A DNA stretch of 64,000 nt from Roseivivax lentus. Its GTDB lineage: Bacteria > Pseudomonadota > Alphaproteobacteria > Rhodobacterales > Rhodobacteraceae. Made by a program: the position numbers and the translations under genes. The stretch is taken from positions 558,001-622,000 of the forward strand of contig NZ_FTOQ01000002.1 of assembly GCF_900156805.1 (NCBI RefSeq), given 5' to 3'. Position 1 is the stretch's first letter. Each line of letters begins with the position of its first letter. Below, piece after piece: positions 27,216 through 38,752 of this stretch. The notes under the pieces are model-generated. The model saw only the letters and a program-made list of their open reading frames with translations, ran no database searches and was not told the DNA's origin.

Positions 27216-27932
27216 ATGCGTGTTCTACTCGTCGAAGACGATCTGACGACGTCCAAGAGCATCGAAATGATGCTTACCCATGCGAACCTGAACGTCTATG
27301 CGACGGATATGGGGGAAGAGGGCGTCGATCTTGCGAAGCTTTACGATTACGACCTCATTCTGCTCGATATCAACCTGCCCGATATCACCGGTCATGACGT
27401 GCTGCGGCAATTGCGCACGGCGCGGATCAACACGCCGATCCTGATCCTGTCGGGCGACGATGATACCGAAAGCAAGCTGAAAAGCTTCGGATTCGGCGCC
27501 GACGATTACCTCACCAAACCGTTCCACCGCGACGAGCTGGTGGCGCGGATTCACGCGATCATCCGCCGCTCCAAGGGGCATTCGCAATCGGTGATCCGCA
27601 CCGGCAAGATCTCGGTCAATCTCGACGCGAAGACCGTCGAAGTGGGCGACACCCAGGTGCACCTGACCGGCAAGGAATACCAGATGATCGAGCTTCTGAG
27701 CCTGCGCAAGGGCACGACCCTGACCAAGGAGATGTTCCTCAACCATCTCTATGGCGGCATGGACGAGCCGGAATTGAAGATCATCGACGTGTTCATCTGC
27801 AAGTTGCGCAAGAAACTCTCAGTGGCGACCGGCGAGGACAGCTATATCGAGACCGTATGGGGCCGCGGCTACGTGCTGCGCGATCCCGAACCCAATGGCG
27901 AGACCGCCGATCCCATCGCCATCGGCGCCTGA
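27216..27932 (+). CDS. ctrA: Cell-cycle response regulator CtrA
   Basis: A 238-residue OmpR-class regulator: receiver domain with phosphoacceptor D51 (LLDINLP) and K in YLTKPF, then a winged-helix DNA-binding domain. The residues match CtrA closely (MRVLLVEDD, then [12 protein letters not shown] and [22 protein letters not shown] in parts). CtrA controls division, motility and, in Rhodobacteraceae, flagella and gene-transfer-agent genes; there it is generally not essential. The C-terminus lacks the AA degradation tag of Caulobacter CtrA, ending instead in IAIGA. Confidence 0.96.
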   Translation: MRVLLVEDDLTTSKSIEMMLTHANLNVYATDMGEEGVDLAKLYDYDLILLDINLPDITGHDVLRQLRTARINTPILILSGDDDTESKLKSFGFGADDYLTKPFHRDELVARIHAIIRRSKGHSQSVIRTGKISVNLDAKTVEVGDTQVHLTGKEYQMIELLSLRKGTTLTKEMFLNHLYGGMDEPELKIIDVFICKLRKKLSVATGEDSYIETVWGRGYVLRDPEPNGETADPIAIGA

Positions 27933-28005
27933 TCCGAGGCTGGACGCCGCACTGCCCGGGCTGGACCCCCGACGCCCTGCGACCTATCACTTGGCCCATC
28001 TGTGA

Positions 28006-32246
<4,241 letters not shown>

Positions 32247-32276
32247 ACCGGCGCCTGTTCCTCAGTGTTCACGAAT

Positions 32277-32291
32277 GTTCTTAAAAAGTTC
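32277..32291 (+). promoter_or_regulatory. LexA (SOS) box
   Basis: GTTC-TTAAAAA-GTTC is a perfect match to the alphaproteobacterial LexA consensus GTTC-N7-GTTC. Two further GTTC half-sites lie upstream at 32257 and 32267, so the four half-sites are 10, 10 and 11 nt apart, on one face of the helix. The box is 59 nt upstream of the small-protein start and 30 nt past the recG stop. Confidence 0.8.
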
Positions 32292-32349
32292 TTTACAGAA
32301 TCGACCATACGTGAGAACAAAAGAGCAACCAGAACGAAAGGATGCTCCG

Positions 32350-32466
32350 ATGATCCACCAGATCAAGACCACGATCCGCCGCTCCCAGGACACGCTGTGG
32401 ATGGATACGCTTGGCGTGTTGTCGCTGGTCGTCATGCTGGTGGCGGGGCTGCATTTCGGCGCGTGA
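32350..32466 (+). CDS. Small single-helix membrane protein under a LexA box
   Basis: A 38-residue open frame: a basic, amphipathic start (MIHQIKTTIRRSQDTLW) followed by one hydrophobic helix (about 21-36) and a short tail. AAAGGA lies about 10 nt upstream of the ATG. It has its own promoter region with a perfect LexA box and a strong terminator 140 nt later, so it looks like a real SOS-induced gene. By analogy with the 29-residue SOS division inhibitor SidA of Caulobacter it may slow cell division, but there is no clear sequence similarity and this is inference. Confidence 0.7.
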   Translation: MIHQIKTTIRRSQDTLWMDTLGVLSLVVMLVAGLHFGA

Positions 32467-32639
32467 GTCTTCTGTTTCTGCCTGCGTAGCTTGTACCGGA
32501 CCCCTGTTCGACCGCATCCACTGTCCCCGATGCATCGCCACCGACACTGCCTGTCCCCCATGTGCGCGATCCCGAACGTCCCCATTGTCCGCAAGACACG
32601 CCACTGGCCGCTGCGTCCCCCAAGACGCAGCGGTTTTTT
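32467..32639 (+). ncRNA. Possible 3'-UTR-derived small RNA
   Basis: A 170-nt stretch between the small-protein stop and a strong terminator, with no open frame of interest. It contains three similar C-rich motifs: CTGTCCCCGATG (32521), CTGTCCCCCATG (32551) and CGTCCCCATTG (32577). C-rich loops behind small genes are typical of Rhodobacter sRNAs that pair with ribosome sites. It could equally be a simple long 3' UTR. Confidence 0.35.
32608..32639 (+). terminator. Strong intrinsic terminator
   Basis: CCGCTGCGTC, 6-nt loop, GACGCAGCGG, then six T. It ends the SOS small-protein transcript. Confidence 0.92.
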
Positions 32640-32789
32640 CTTGCCATGACGGCGGGGCCGCATGCTGACGTGCCAGCGACGCGCCTGAGCTTTCCTGCCG
32701 GCCAGTCCCTGACCGCATTGCGCTGCGCGCAAACGGCATTCCGGGCAGGCGGACCTGCCCTTCCTGACGCCGTAACTCGAAAGATCCGG

Positions 32790-33242
32790 TTAAGCCGTTT
32801 CGCGCGCGCGGACGATTTCCATCGCCTCCGCCGCCGCATCGAGTGCCAGCATGATCGAGGCATGCCGGTTCTTGTAGGCGGCCGCCGGGCGCAGCACTTC
32901 GAGCCCGTCGAACGGCGCGTCGGGCGCGGGGCCGCCGTCTTTCAGCATCGCCTTGAGCGCATCGCGCGCCGCGGTGATCTGGTCCGCGTCGCAGCCGACG
33001 ATCGCGCCGCCCACGACCGAGGCCGCGGCCTGGCCCAGGGCGCAGGCCTTCACGTCCTGGCCATAGGCCGTCACGCGCCCGTCCGCGACGTTCAGATCGA
33101 CCGTCACGGTTGACCCGCAGAGCGGCGAGCGTTTCTTGACCGTCGCATCCGGCGCCTCCAGCCGCGTGGTGCAGGGGATATCCGCCGCCAGCGCGAGGAT
33201 GCGATCGGAATAGAGCTTGATGAGATCCTGTTCGGCCGACAT
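32790..33242 (-). CDS. IscU/NifU-like Fe-S scaffold family protein lacking one Cys ligand
   Basis: A 150-residue protein of the IscU/NifU-N family. Two of the three cluster-binding cysteines are recognisable: C42 (PLCGST) and C67 (KACALGQ). At the third site, where IscU has HCS, this protein has RHAS, with Ala at 128. It may therefore not hold a cluster in the usual way, or use another residue. ATG 33242 has AAAAGGGA upstream; an ATG at 33296 would add 18 residues. It is divergent from hisI with a 68-nt gap. Confidence 0.75.
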   Translation of the reverse strand: MSAEQDLIKLYSDRILALAADIPCTTRLEAPDATVKKRSPLCGSTVTVDLNVADGRVTAYGQDVKACALGQAAASVVGGAIVGCDADQITAARDALKAMLKDGGPAPDAPFDGLEVLRPAAAYKNRHASIMLALDAAAEAMEIVRARETA

Positions 33243-33310
33243 GGCTTTCCCTTTTCGTGCTTCCTCCATAAATAGGCGTTCGACCCATTTGTGCAAAAAG
33301 GTTTCTTGCC

Positions 33311-33673
33311 ATGACCTTCGATCCCGAGACCTTGGTCTATGACCAGCGCGGCCTTTTGCCGGCCATCGCGCAGGATGCAGAAACGGGCGAGGTCCTCATG
33401 CTGGCTTGGATGAACGCCGAGGCGGTGGCGAAAACGCTTGAAACACACCGCGTAACCTATTGGTCTCGATCGCGAAAAGCGTTCTGGGTGAAGGGCGAGA
33501 CCTCGGGCCACACGCAAGAACTGGTCGAGATGCGCGTCGACTGCGACCGTGATTGCCTGCTGCTCCGTGTGCGACAAAGCGGCCCGGCCTGTCACACCAA
33601 CCGGCGCAGCTGCTTCTATACTGCCATCGAACACGGCGCGGAACGCGAGTTGATGACGCCGATGGTCGAATGA
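33311..33673 (+). CDS. hisI: Phosphoribosyl-AMP cyclohydrolase
   Basis: A 120-residue HisI, third step of histidine synthesis, opening the purine ring of PR-AMP. Signatures: [29 protein letters not shown], the magnesium-binding VDCDRDCLL and the zinc Cys residues in [11 protein letters not shown]. It is a single-function protein without the HisE part and stands away from other his genes, as is common in alphaproteobacteria. Confidence 0.95.
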   Translation: MTFDPETLVYDQRGLLPAIAQDAETGEVLMLAWMNAEAVAKTLETHRVTYWSRSRKAFWVKGETSGHTQELVEMRVDCDRDCLLLRVRQSGPACHTNRRSCFYTAIEHGAERELMTPMVE

Positions 33674-33683
33674 TATCAGGCCA

Positions 33684-34544
33684 TTAGAGGCCGACTTTCG
33701 CGCGAATATCCGCAGGGGTCAGGCCCTCGTCGCGATAGGTCCGGATGGCACGGGCATCGTCGCGCTTGGCAAGCCGTTTGCCGGCGGCGTCGCGGATCAG
33801 GCGATGATGGTGGTAGATGGGTGAGGTAAAGCCCAGAAGGCGTTGAAGAAGAACGTGAATCGGCGTTGCTTCGAACAGGTCCTCGCCCCGGACCACATGG
33901 CTGACGCGTTGCTCGGCGTCGTCCACGACCACCGACAGATGATAGGACGTGCCCATGTCGCGCCGGGCCAGAACCACGTCTCCGGCGGCGCGCAGCAGGC
34001 TGTCGCCGGGGATGGCGATCTGCCCGGTTTCGCCGCCGGGGCCGCGGCCGGTTTCCTCATGGCGCAAAGGCGCATCCAGCACCGAGAGCGCGCGGGCCAT
34101 GTCCAGCCGCAGCACCGCGCGGTCGGGCATCGGACCTTGCGGTGGCGCCTCCGGGCGGCAGGTGCCGGGATAGACGAGCCCGTCCGGCCCGACCGAGGGT
34201 TCGGCCCCTTCCTGCGGGGCGGATACGGCGTCCTGGATGTCCCGCCGCGTGCATGAACATGGATAGAGAAGCCCTCGGGACCAAAGGGTTTCGAGCGCCG
34301 CGCGATAGGCCGGAAGGCGCTCGGACTGGCGCATGACCGGCGCTTCCCAGTCCAGACCGAGCCAGCGCAGATCCTCGTAGATCAGGGCCTCCCATTCGGG
34401 GCGCGCGCGGCTCTGGTCGATATCCTCGATCCGCAGCAGAAAAGTGCCGCCAGCGGCCTGCGCCATGTCATGGGCCAGAAGCACCGAATAGGCGTGGCCG
34501 AGATGCAGCGGACCCGTGGGCGACGGCGCGAAGCGCGTGCGCAT
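33684..34544 (-). CDS. gluQ: Glutamyl-Q tRNA(Asp) synthetase
   Basis: A 286-residue truncated glutamyl-tRNA-synthetase-like enzyme with catalytic domain only. HLGH is at 14-17, the KMSKS-like KRLAKRD at 256-262, and CSC...C residues bind zinc. It attaches glutamate to the queuosine of tRNA-Asp. Both tRNA-Asp genes and tgt are in this window. Its start overlaps the stop of the small membrane protein upstream (TGATG). Confidence 0.93.
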   Translation of the reverse strand: MRTRFAPSPTGPLHLGHAYSVLLAHDMAQAAGGTFLLRIEDIDQSRARPEWEALIYEDLRWLGLDWEAPVMRQSERLPAYRAALETLWSRGLLYPCSCTRRDIQDAVSAPQEGAEPSVGPDGLVYPGTCRPEAPPQGPMPDRAVLRLDMARALSVLDAPLRHEETGRGPGGETGQIAIPGDSLLRAAGDVVLARRDMGTSYHLSVVVDDAEQRVSHVVRGEDLFEATPIHVLLQRLLGFTSPIYHHHRLIRDAAGKRLAKRDDARAIRTYRDEGLTPADIRAKVGL

Positions 34545-34747
34545 CAGGGGTCGCGGCGGCGCGCGCGGGCCTCTTCGCCGGATTGATAGATCAGGATCCA
34601 GGCCAGCAGGATGAACATCGGATGGGTCAGCCCGCCCGAGAAGATGATCGCGGGCACCCAGATGATGAAGACCACGATGGCGGTGATGATCCGGCCCGTG
34701 AGCAGGATCGACAACGGCGGCAGGAAAAGGGCGAGGACGTAGTTCAT
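34544..34747 (-). CDS. Small two-helix membrane protein, YqaE/Pmp3-like
   Basis: A 67-residue protein with two hydrophobic helices (about 2-27 and 31-55) joined by a short loop, plus a basic C-terminus. LPPLSILLTGR and the second helix recall YqaE/Pmp3 (UPF0057) proteolipids linked to membrane-potential stress. It starts 6 nt after the trmFO stop and overlaps gluQ, forming a trmFO-this-gluQ run. Family call is moderate. Confidence 0.6.
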   Translation of the reverse strand: MNYVLALFLPPLSILLTGRIITAIVVFIIWVPAIIFSGGLTHPMFILLAWILIYQSGEEARARRRDP

Positions 34748-34752
34748 GGGCG

Positions 34753-36129
34753 TTACTCCGCGGCGGCGGCGGGCGCGCCCGCCTGATCGGACAACCAGCC
34801 CTGCCACGCGTATTTCGCGCGGTCGGTATAGGCCTTGTAGCGCTCGCGGCGTCCGCGCCGCCCGCCCTTGATTCCGGCGCTGTCGTCGAGCGGGCGGAAC
34901 AGGCCGAAATTGACGTTCATCGGCTGGAAGGTCTTGGCCTCAGCGCCGCCGGTGATGTGGTGGACCAGCGCGCCATGGGCGCTGTCTTGGGGCACGGTGG
35001 CGAGCGGCTGGCCCAGTATCTCGGCAGCAGCCATGCGGCCCGCGAGAAGCCCCATCGCGGCGCTTTCCACGTAGCCCTCGACGCCGGTGATCTGGCCCGC
35101 GAAGCGGATATTCGGCTGCGATTTCAGCCGCATCTGGACATCCAGCAAGGTGGGCGAATTGAGGAAGGTGTTGCGGTGGATGCCGCCCAGCCGGGCAAAG
35201 CGCGCCTCTTCGAGGCCGGGGATCATCCGCAGCACCTCTTTCTGCGCGCCGTATTTCATCTTGGTCTGGAAGCCCACGATATTATAGAGCGTTCCCAAGG
35301 CGTTGTCGCGGCGCAGCTGCACGACGGCCCAGGGTTTCACATCCGGCTGATGCGGGTTCGTCAGGCCGACGGGCTTCATCGGACCGTGGCGCAGGGTTTC
35401 GCGGCCGCGCTCGGCCATGACCTCGATGGGCAGGCAGCCGTCGAAGTAGCCGGCGGTCTCGCCTTCGTGGAACTCGGTCTTGTCGGCGGCGATCAGCGCG
35501 TCGATGAACGCCTCGTAAGTGGTCTTGTCCATGGGACAATTCAGGTAGGCGCGCTGCTCTTCCTCGGTCTCGCCCTTGTCGTAGCGCGACTGCATCCAGG
35601 CCTTCGACATGTCGATGCTGTCGGCATAGAGGATCGGCGCGATGGCGTCGAAAAACGCGAGGCTTTCCTTGCCGGTGGCGCGCGCGATGGCACCGCCGAG
35701 CCCTTCGGAAGTGAGCGGCCCGGTGGCGATGATCCACTGTCCCTGATCGGGAAGCTCGGTCACTTCCTCGTAGCTGACCTCGATATTGGGATGGGCGTTG
35801 AGCGCCGCGGTGATCTGTTCCGAGAATGCCTCGCGGTCCACGGCCAGTGCGCCGCCGGCGGGCAGGCGGTGATCGTAAGCCGTTGAAATCACGAGACCGC
35901 CCGCCGCCTTCATTTCCCAATGAAGAAGGCCCACGGCGTTCTGTTCATGGTCGTCCGACCGGAACGAATTGGAACACACCATCTCGCCCAGTTTGCCGGT
36001 CTTGTGCGCGAAGGTCTCGACCTTGGGGCGCATCTCGTGGATCACCACGCGCAGCCCCAGATTGGCGGCCTGCCATGCGGCCTCGGACCCGGCCATGCCG
36101 CCGCCCACGATATGCAATGTCTCTGTCAT
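34753..36129 (-). CDS. trmFO: Methylenetetrahydrofolate-tRNA-(uracil-5-)-methyltransferase
   Basis: A 458-residue TrmFO, the folate- and FAD-dependent enzyme that makes m5U54 in the tRNA T-loop. The FAD motif [12 protein letters not shown] is at the N-terminus; [10 protein letters not shown] and GLTNPHQPD are typical of the family. Normal length. It heads the minus-strand group with the YqaE-like gene and gluQ. Confidence 0.95.
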   Translation of the reverse strand: MTETLHIVGGGMAGSEAAWQAANLGLRVVIHEMRPKVETFAHKTGKLGEMVCSNSFRSDDHEQNAVGLLHWEMKAAGGLVISTAYDHRLPAGGALAVDREAFSEQITAALNAHPNIEVSYEEVTELPDQGQWIIATGPLTSEGLGGAIARATGKESLAFFDAIAPILYADSIDMSKAWMQSRYDKGETEEEQRAYLNCPMDKTTYEAFIDALIAADKTEFHEGETAGYFDGCLPIEVMAERGRETLRHGPMKPVGLTNPHQPDVKPWAVVQLRRDNALGTLYNIVGFQTKMKYGAQKEVLRMIPGLEEARFARLGGIHRNTFLNSPTLLDVQMRLKSQPNIRFAGQITGVEGYVESAAMGLLAGRMAAAEILGQPLATVPQDSAHGALVHHITGGAEAKTFQPMNVNFGLFRPLDDSAGIKGGRRGRRERYKAYTDRAKYAWQGWLSDQAGAPAAAAE

Positions 36130-36183
36130 GGCGCCGAGATAGTCATTCGCGCGGACCTTGTCACGGGGTGGTCAGCGCGCGCG

Positions 36184-36972
36184 TCACTCCTGCGACCAGG
36201 CGGGCGCGCGCTTTTCGAGGAAGGCCTGGATGCCTTCCTCGGTGTCGCGGTCGAGCATGTTGGTCACCATCACGTCGCCGGTATAGCGGTAGGCCTCGTC
36301 GAGGGGCATCCGCGCCTGGGCGTAGAAGGCTTCCTTGCCGATGCGCACGGCGGTGGCGAGCTTGGCCGCGACCGTCTCCGCAAGCTCGGTCGTGGCGCTG
36401 TCGAGCGCGTCCTCCGGCACCACGCGGTTCACGAGGCCCAACTCCTGCGCGCGGAAGGCATCGACGAAGGCACCGGTGGTCAGCATCTCGAAGGCGTGCT
36501 TGCGCGGGATGTTGCGGGTCAGCGCGACCATGGGCGTGGAGCAGAAGAGGCCGATATTCACCCCGTTCACGCCGAAGCGCGCGGTCTCGGCGGCGACGGC
36601 CATGTCGCAGGTCGCGACCAGCTGGCAGCCCGCGGCGGCGGCCAGTCCGTGCACCTGCGCGATCACCGGCTGCGGCAGGCGCTGCAGGCTCTGCATCATC
36701 GCCGCACAACGGTCGAAGAGATCGGCGAAGGCCGCGCGTCCCTTGTCGTCGCCGGCGCGCGCCGCGGTCATCTCTTTGAGGTCGTGGCCCGCGCAGAAGG
36801 CCCGGCCCGCGCCCTTGATGACCACCACGCGGATGCTGCGATCTTCGGCCAGCCGGGCGATTTCCTCGGACAGGGCGGCGAGCATCGCGTCGGACAGGGG
36901 GTTGAGCTTGTCGGGCTGGTTCAGCGTCAGATGCGCCACCGGTCCGATGTCGTTGCGTAACAGATGCGCCAT
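36184..36972 (-). CDS. Enoyl-CoA hydratase/isomerase family protein
   Basis: A 262-residue crotonase-fold protein. The oxyanion-hole segments are AFCAGHDLKEM and HGLAAAAGCQL. In standard hydratases two catalytic glutamates follow; here the corresponding stretch reads VNIGLFCSTP, so both are replaced. This resembles the ECHDC3-like branch, and the reaction may differ from hydration. Divergent from the thioesterase gene, 59 nt apart. Confidence 0.8.
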   Translation of the reverse strand: MAHLLRNDIGPVAHLTLNQPDKLNPLSDAMLAALSEEIARLAEDRSIRVVVIKGAGRAFCAGHDLKEMTAARAGDDKGRAAFADLFDRCAAMMQSLQRLPQPVIAQVHGLAAAAGCQLVATCDMAVAAETARFGVNGVNIGLFCSTPMVALTRNIPRKHAFEMLTTGAFVDAFRAQELGLVNRVVPEDALDSATTELAETVAAKLATAVRIGKEAFYAQARMPLDEAYRYTGDVMVTNMLDRDTEEGIQAFLEKRAPAWSQE

Positions 36973-37031
36973 CTTGCCCTCCGCTCGTGTCGGCGGCAGC
37001 TTAAGGGTCCGAGAGACGGGAGGAAAGCCGG

Positions 37032-37457
37032 GTGACGATAAAGATTTCCGCCGACGAGATGGCGGTGTTTCTGGACGAGGTCTTTCCGCAGGTGCGGGGC
37101 ATGTTCGGCATCGACCGTCTGGACGAGGAGCTGCTGGTGATGCGGCTTTTCGCGCATGAGCGGCATCTGCGCCCGGGCGGCACGGTGTCGGGGCCCGCGA
37201 TGTTCAGCCTCGCGGACGTGTCGGCCTACGTCGCGACCATGGCGCGGATCGGGCGCGAGGCGCTGGCGGTGACCACCAACTGCTCCATCGATTTCATGCG
37301 CAAGCCGGTGGCGGGGCAGGACGTGCTGGCCGAATGCCGCGTGCTGAAGCTGGGCCGGGCGCTGTCGGTCTGCGATGTGCTGTTGTTCTCGGAGGGGCAG
37401 GCGGCGCCGGTGGCGCGGGCGAATCTGACCTATTCCCTGCCGCCCGCGAAGGGCTGA
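37032..37457 (+). CDS. PaaI-type hot-dog thioesterase
   Basis: A 141-residue hot-dog fold protein. HLRPGGTVSGPAMFSLADVSAYVAT holds the usual Gly-rich turn and the acidic catalytic position (D in SLADVS); SIDFMRKP and ARANLTYSLP close the fold. It probably hydrolyses an acyl-CoA. It uses a GTG start with GGAGGAAA upstream. Its neighbour, the enoyl-CoA hydratase-like gene, suggests a shared acyl-CoA role. Confidence 0.85.
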   Translation: MTIKISADEMAVFLDEVFPQVRGMFGIDRLDEELLVMRLFAHERHLRPGGTVSGPAMFSLADVSAYVATMARIGREALAVTTNCSIDFMRKPVAGQDVLAECRVLKLGRALSVCDVLLFSEGQAAPVARANLTYSLPPAKG

Positions 37458-37505
37458 GCCCGCCCCGGTCCGGCAGCCGGGGTGTCAACCGCTTGGGCCA
37501 GCGGC

Positions 37506-37535
37506 AAAAAAAAAGGCCGAGCACAAAGCTCGGCC
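37506..37535 (-). terminator. Intrinsic terminator facing the LysR gene
   Basis: On the minus strand: GGCCGAGC, TTTGT loop, GCTCGGCC, then nine T. It is about 147 nt past the LysR stop. Another hairpin, CCCCGG/CCGGGG at 37463-37482, lies just past the thioesterase stop and may end that transcript. The rest of 37458-37681 shows no convincing gene. Confidence 0.85.
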
Positions 37536-37681
37536 GAAGTCCAACAGGGAGGTATGAAGATGATGCGCTGTGCAGCGTCTCATCGCCATAACGATGAAAT
37601 AGTTGGCAGGGTTGAGTCGATCAAGCCAGAACATGCCGCAGGTGCAACATGCCCGCTATGCTGTGGCGTCATGGCTGCAGG

Positions 37682-38587
37682 TCAGATGGCTCCCATGGCC
37701 TTGCGGGTCTTGCGATGGGCGATGATTTCGTCCTGAACGAAGTCACGGAAGGCCTCTATGCGTTTGGAATGGCGCAATTCTTCCGGATATGCCAGAAAAA
37801 CGGGCACCTCGATGCTCTCCACGTCGGGCAAAACCCGCACGACCGAGGGGAAATCCTCGATGATGTAGTCGGGCAACACGCCGATGCCGAGATTGGACAT
37901 CACCGCCTGCAGTACGCCGAAATAGTTGTTGACCGACAGCGTCGCCTGGATGTCGTGCGTCAGCAATTGCTGGACGAGCTGCAGACCCGCGGAGACCTGC
38001 GCCGAGCGGGTGTTCTGACAGATCAGCCGGTGCGAGGCCATGTCGTCGAGCGATTTGGGCGCGCCGTTCTTCTCGATATATTCCTCGGAGGCGTAGAGCC
38101 GCATGCGGATGTTCATCAGCCGCTTGCGGATGAGGTCGGCCTGCGACGGCTCCTTCATGCGGATCGCCACATCCGCCTCGCGCATGGGCAGGTCCAGCAC
38201 GCGCTCTTCGAGCATCAGGTCGATATTGAGGTCGGGATACTTGTCGTAGAGCTTCGACAGGCGCGGCGCGAGCCAGAGCGACCCGAAGCCCGTCGTCGTG
38301 GTCACGCGCAATTCGCCGAAGACTTCCTCTTCGCTGTCGCGGATGCGCGCGGTGGCGGCGTCGATGCGCTTGACCATCGCGACCGTCGCATCGAACAGCA
38401 ATTCGCCCTGTTCGGTGAGAATCAGCCCGCGCGCATGGCGGTGGAACAGCGTGGTATCGAGCGATTCCTCCAGCGACCGGATCTGCCGGGACACCGCCGA
38501 TTGCGACAGGTGCAGCGCATCCCCGGCATGGGTGAGGCTGCCCGCATCCGCAACCGCGTGAAAGATTCTGAGCTTATCCCAGTCCAT
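37682..38587 (-). CDS. LysR-type regulator divergent from indolepyruvate oxidoreductase
   Basis: A 301-residue LysR protein: helix-turn-helix at about 18-40 (LTHAGDALHLSQSAVSRQIRSLE) and an effector domain from about 90. It is divergent from the fused indolepyruvate ferredoxin oxidoreductase, with 165 nt between the starts, the standard layout for a LysR regulator and its target. The effector is unknown; an aromatic-amino-acid metabolite would be sensible. Confidence 0.9.
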   Translation of the reverse strand: MDWDKLRIFHAVADAGSLTHAGDALHLSQSAVSRQIRSLEESLDTTLFHRHARGLILTEQGELLFDATVAMVKRIDAATARIRDSEEEVFGELRVTTTTGFGSLWLAPRLSKLYDKYPDLNIDLMLEERVLDLPMREADVAIRMKEPSQADLIRKRLMNIRMRLYASEEYIEKNGAPKSLDDMASHRLICQNTRSAQVSAGLQLVQQLLTHDIQATLSVNNYFGVLQAVMSNLGIGVLPDYIIEDFPSVVRVLPDVESIEVPVFLAYPEELRHSKRIEAFRDFVQDEIIAHRKTRKAMGAI

Positions 38588-38752
38588 GCGTCGTGCTTTC
38601 GGTTGTCTTGCCGTCTGATGTCGAAACTTTGTTGGATGGTACGGACCTAGTGCACAAAACTGTTAAAGTTCCAGTGAAAACGCTATGCGGGTCAGATATT
38701 TTGACCTAAAATCGGTCGTGAAGCCCGCACATTTGGCGACTGGAGGCGCAGA

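Noticed and set aside
37560-37736. Possible small gene after a GGGAGGT sequence
   Set aside because: The Shine-Dalgarno match is real, but the frame runs into the 3' end of the LysR gene on the other strand and encodes nothing recognisable; the terminator there serves the minus strand.
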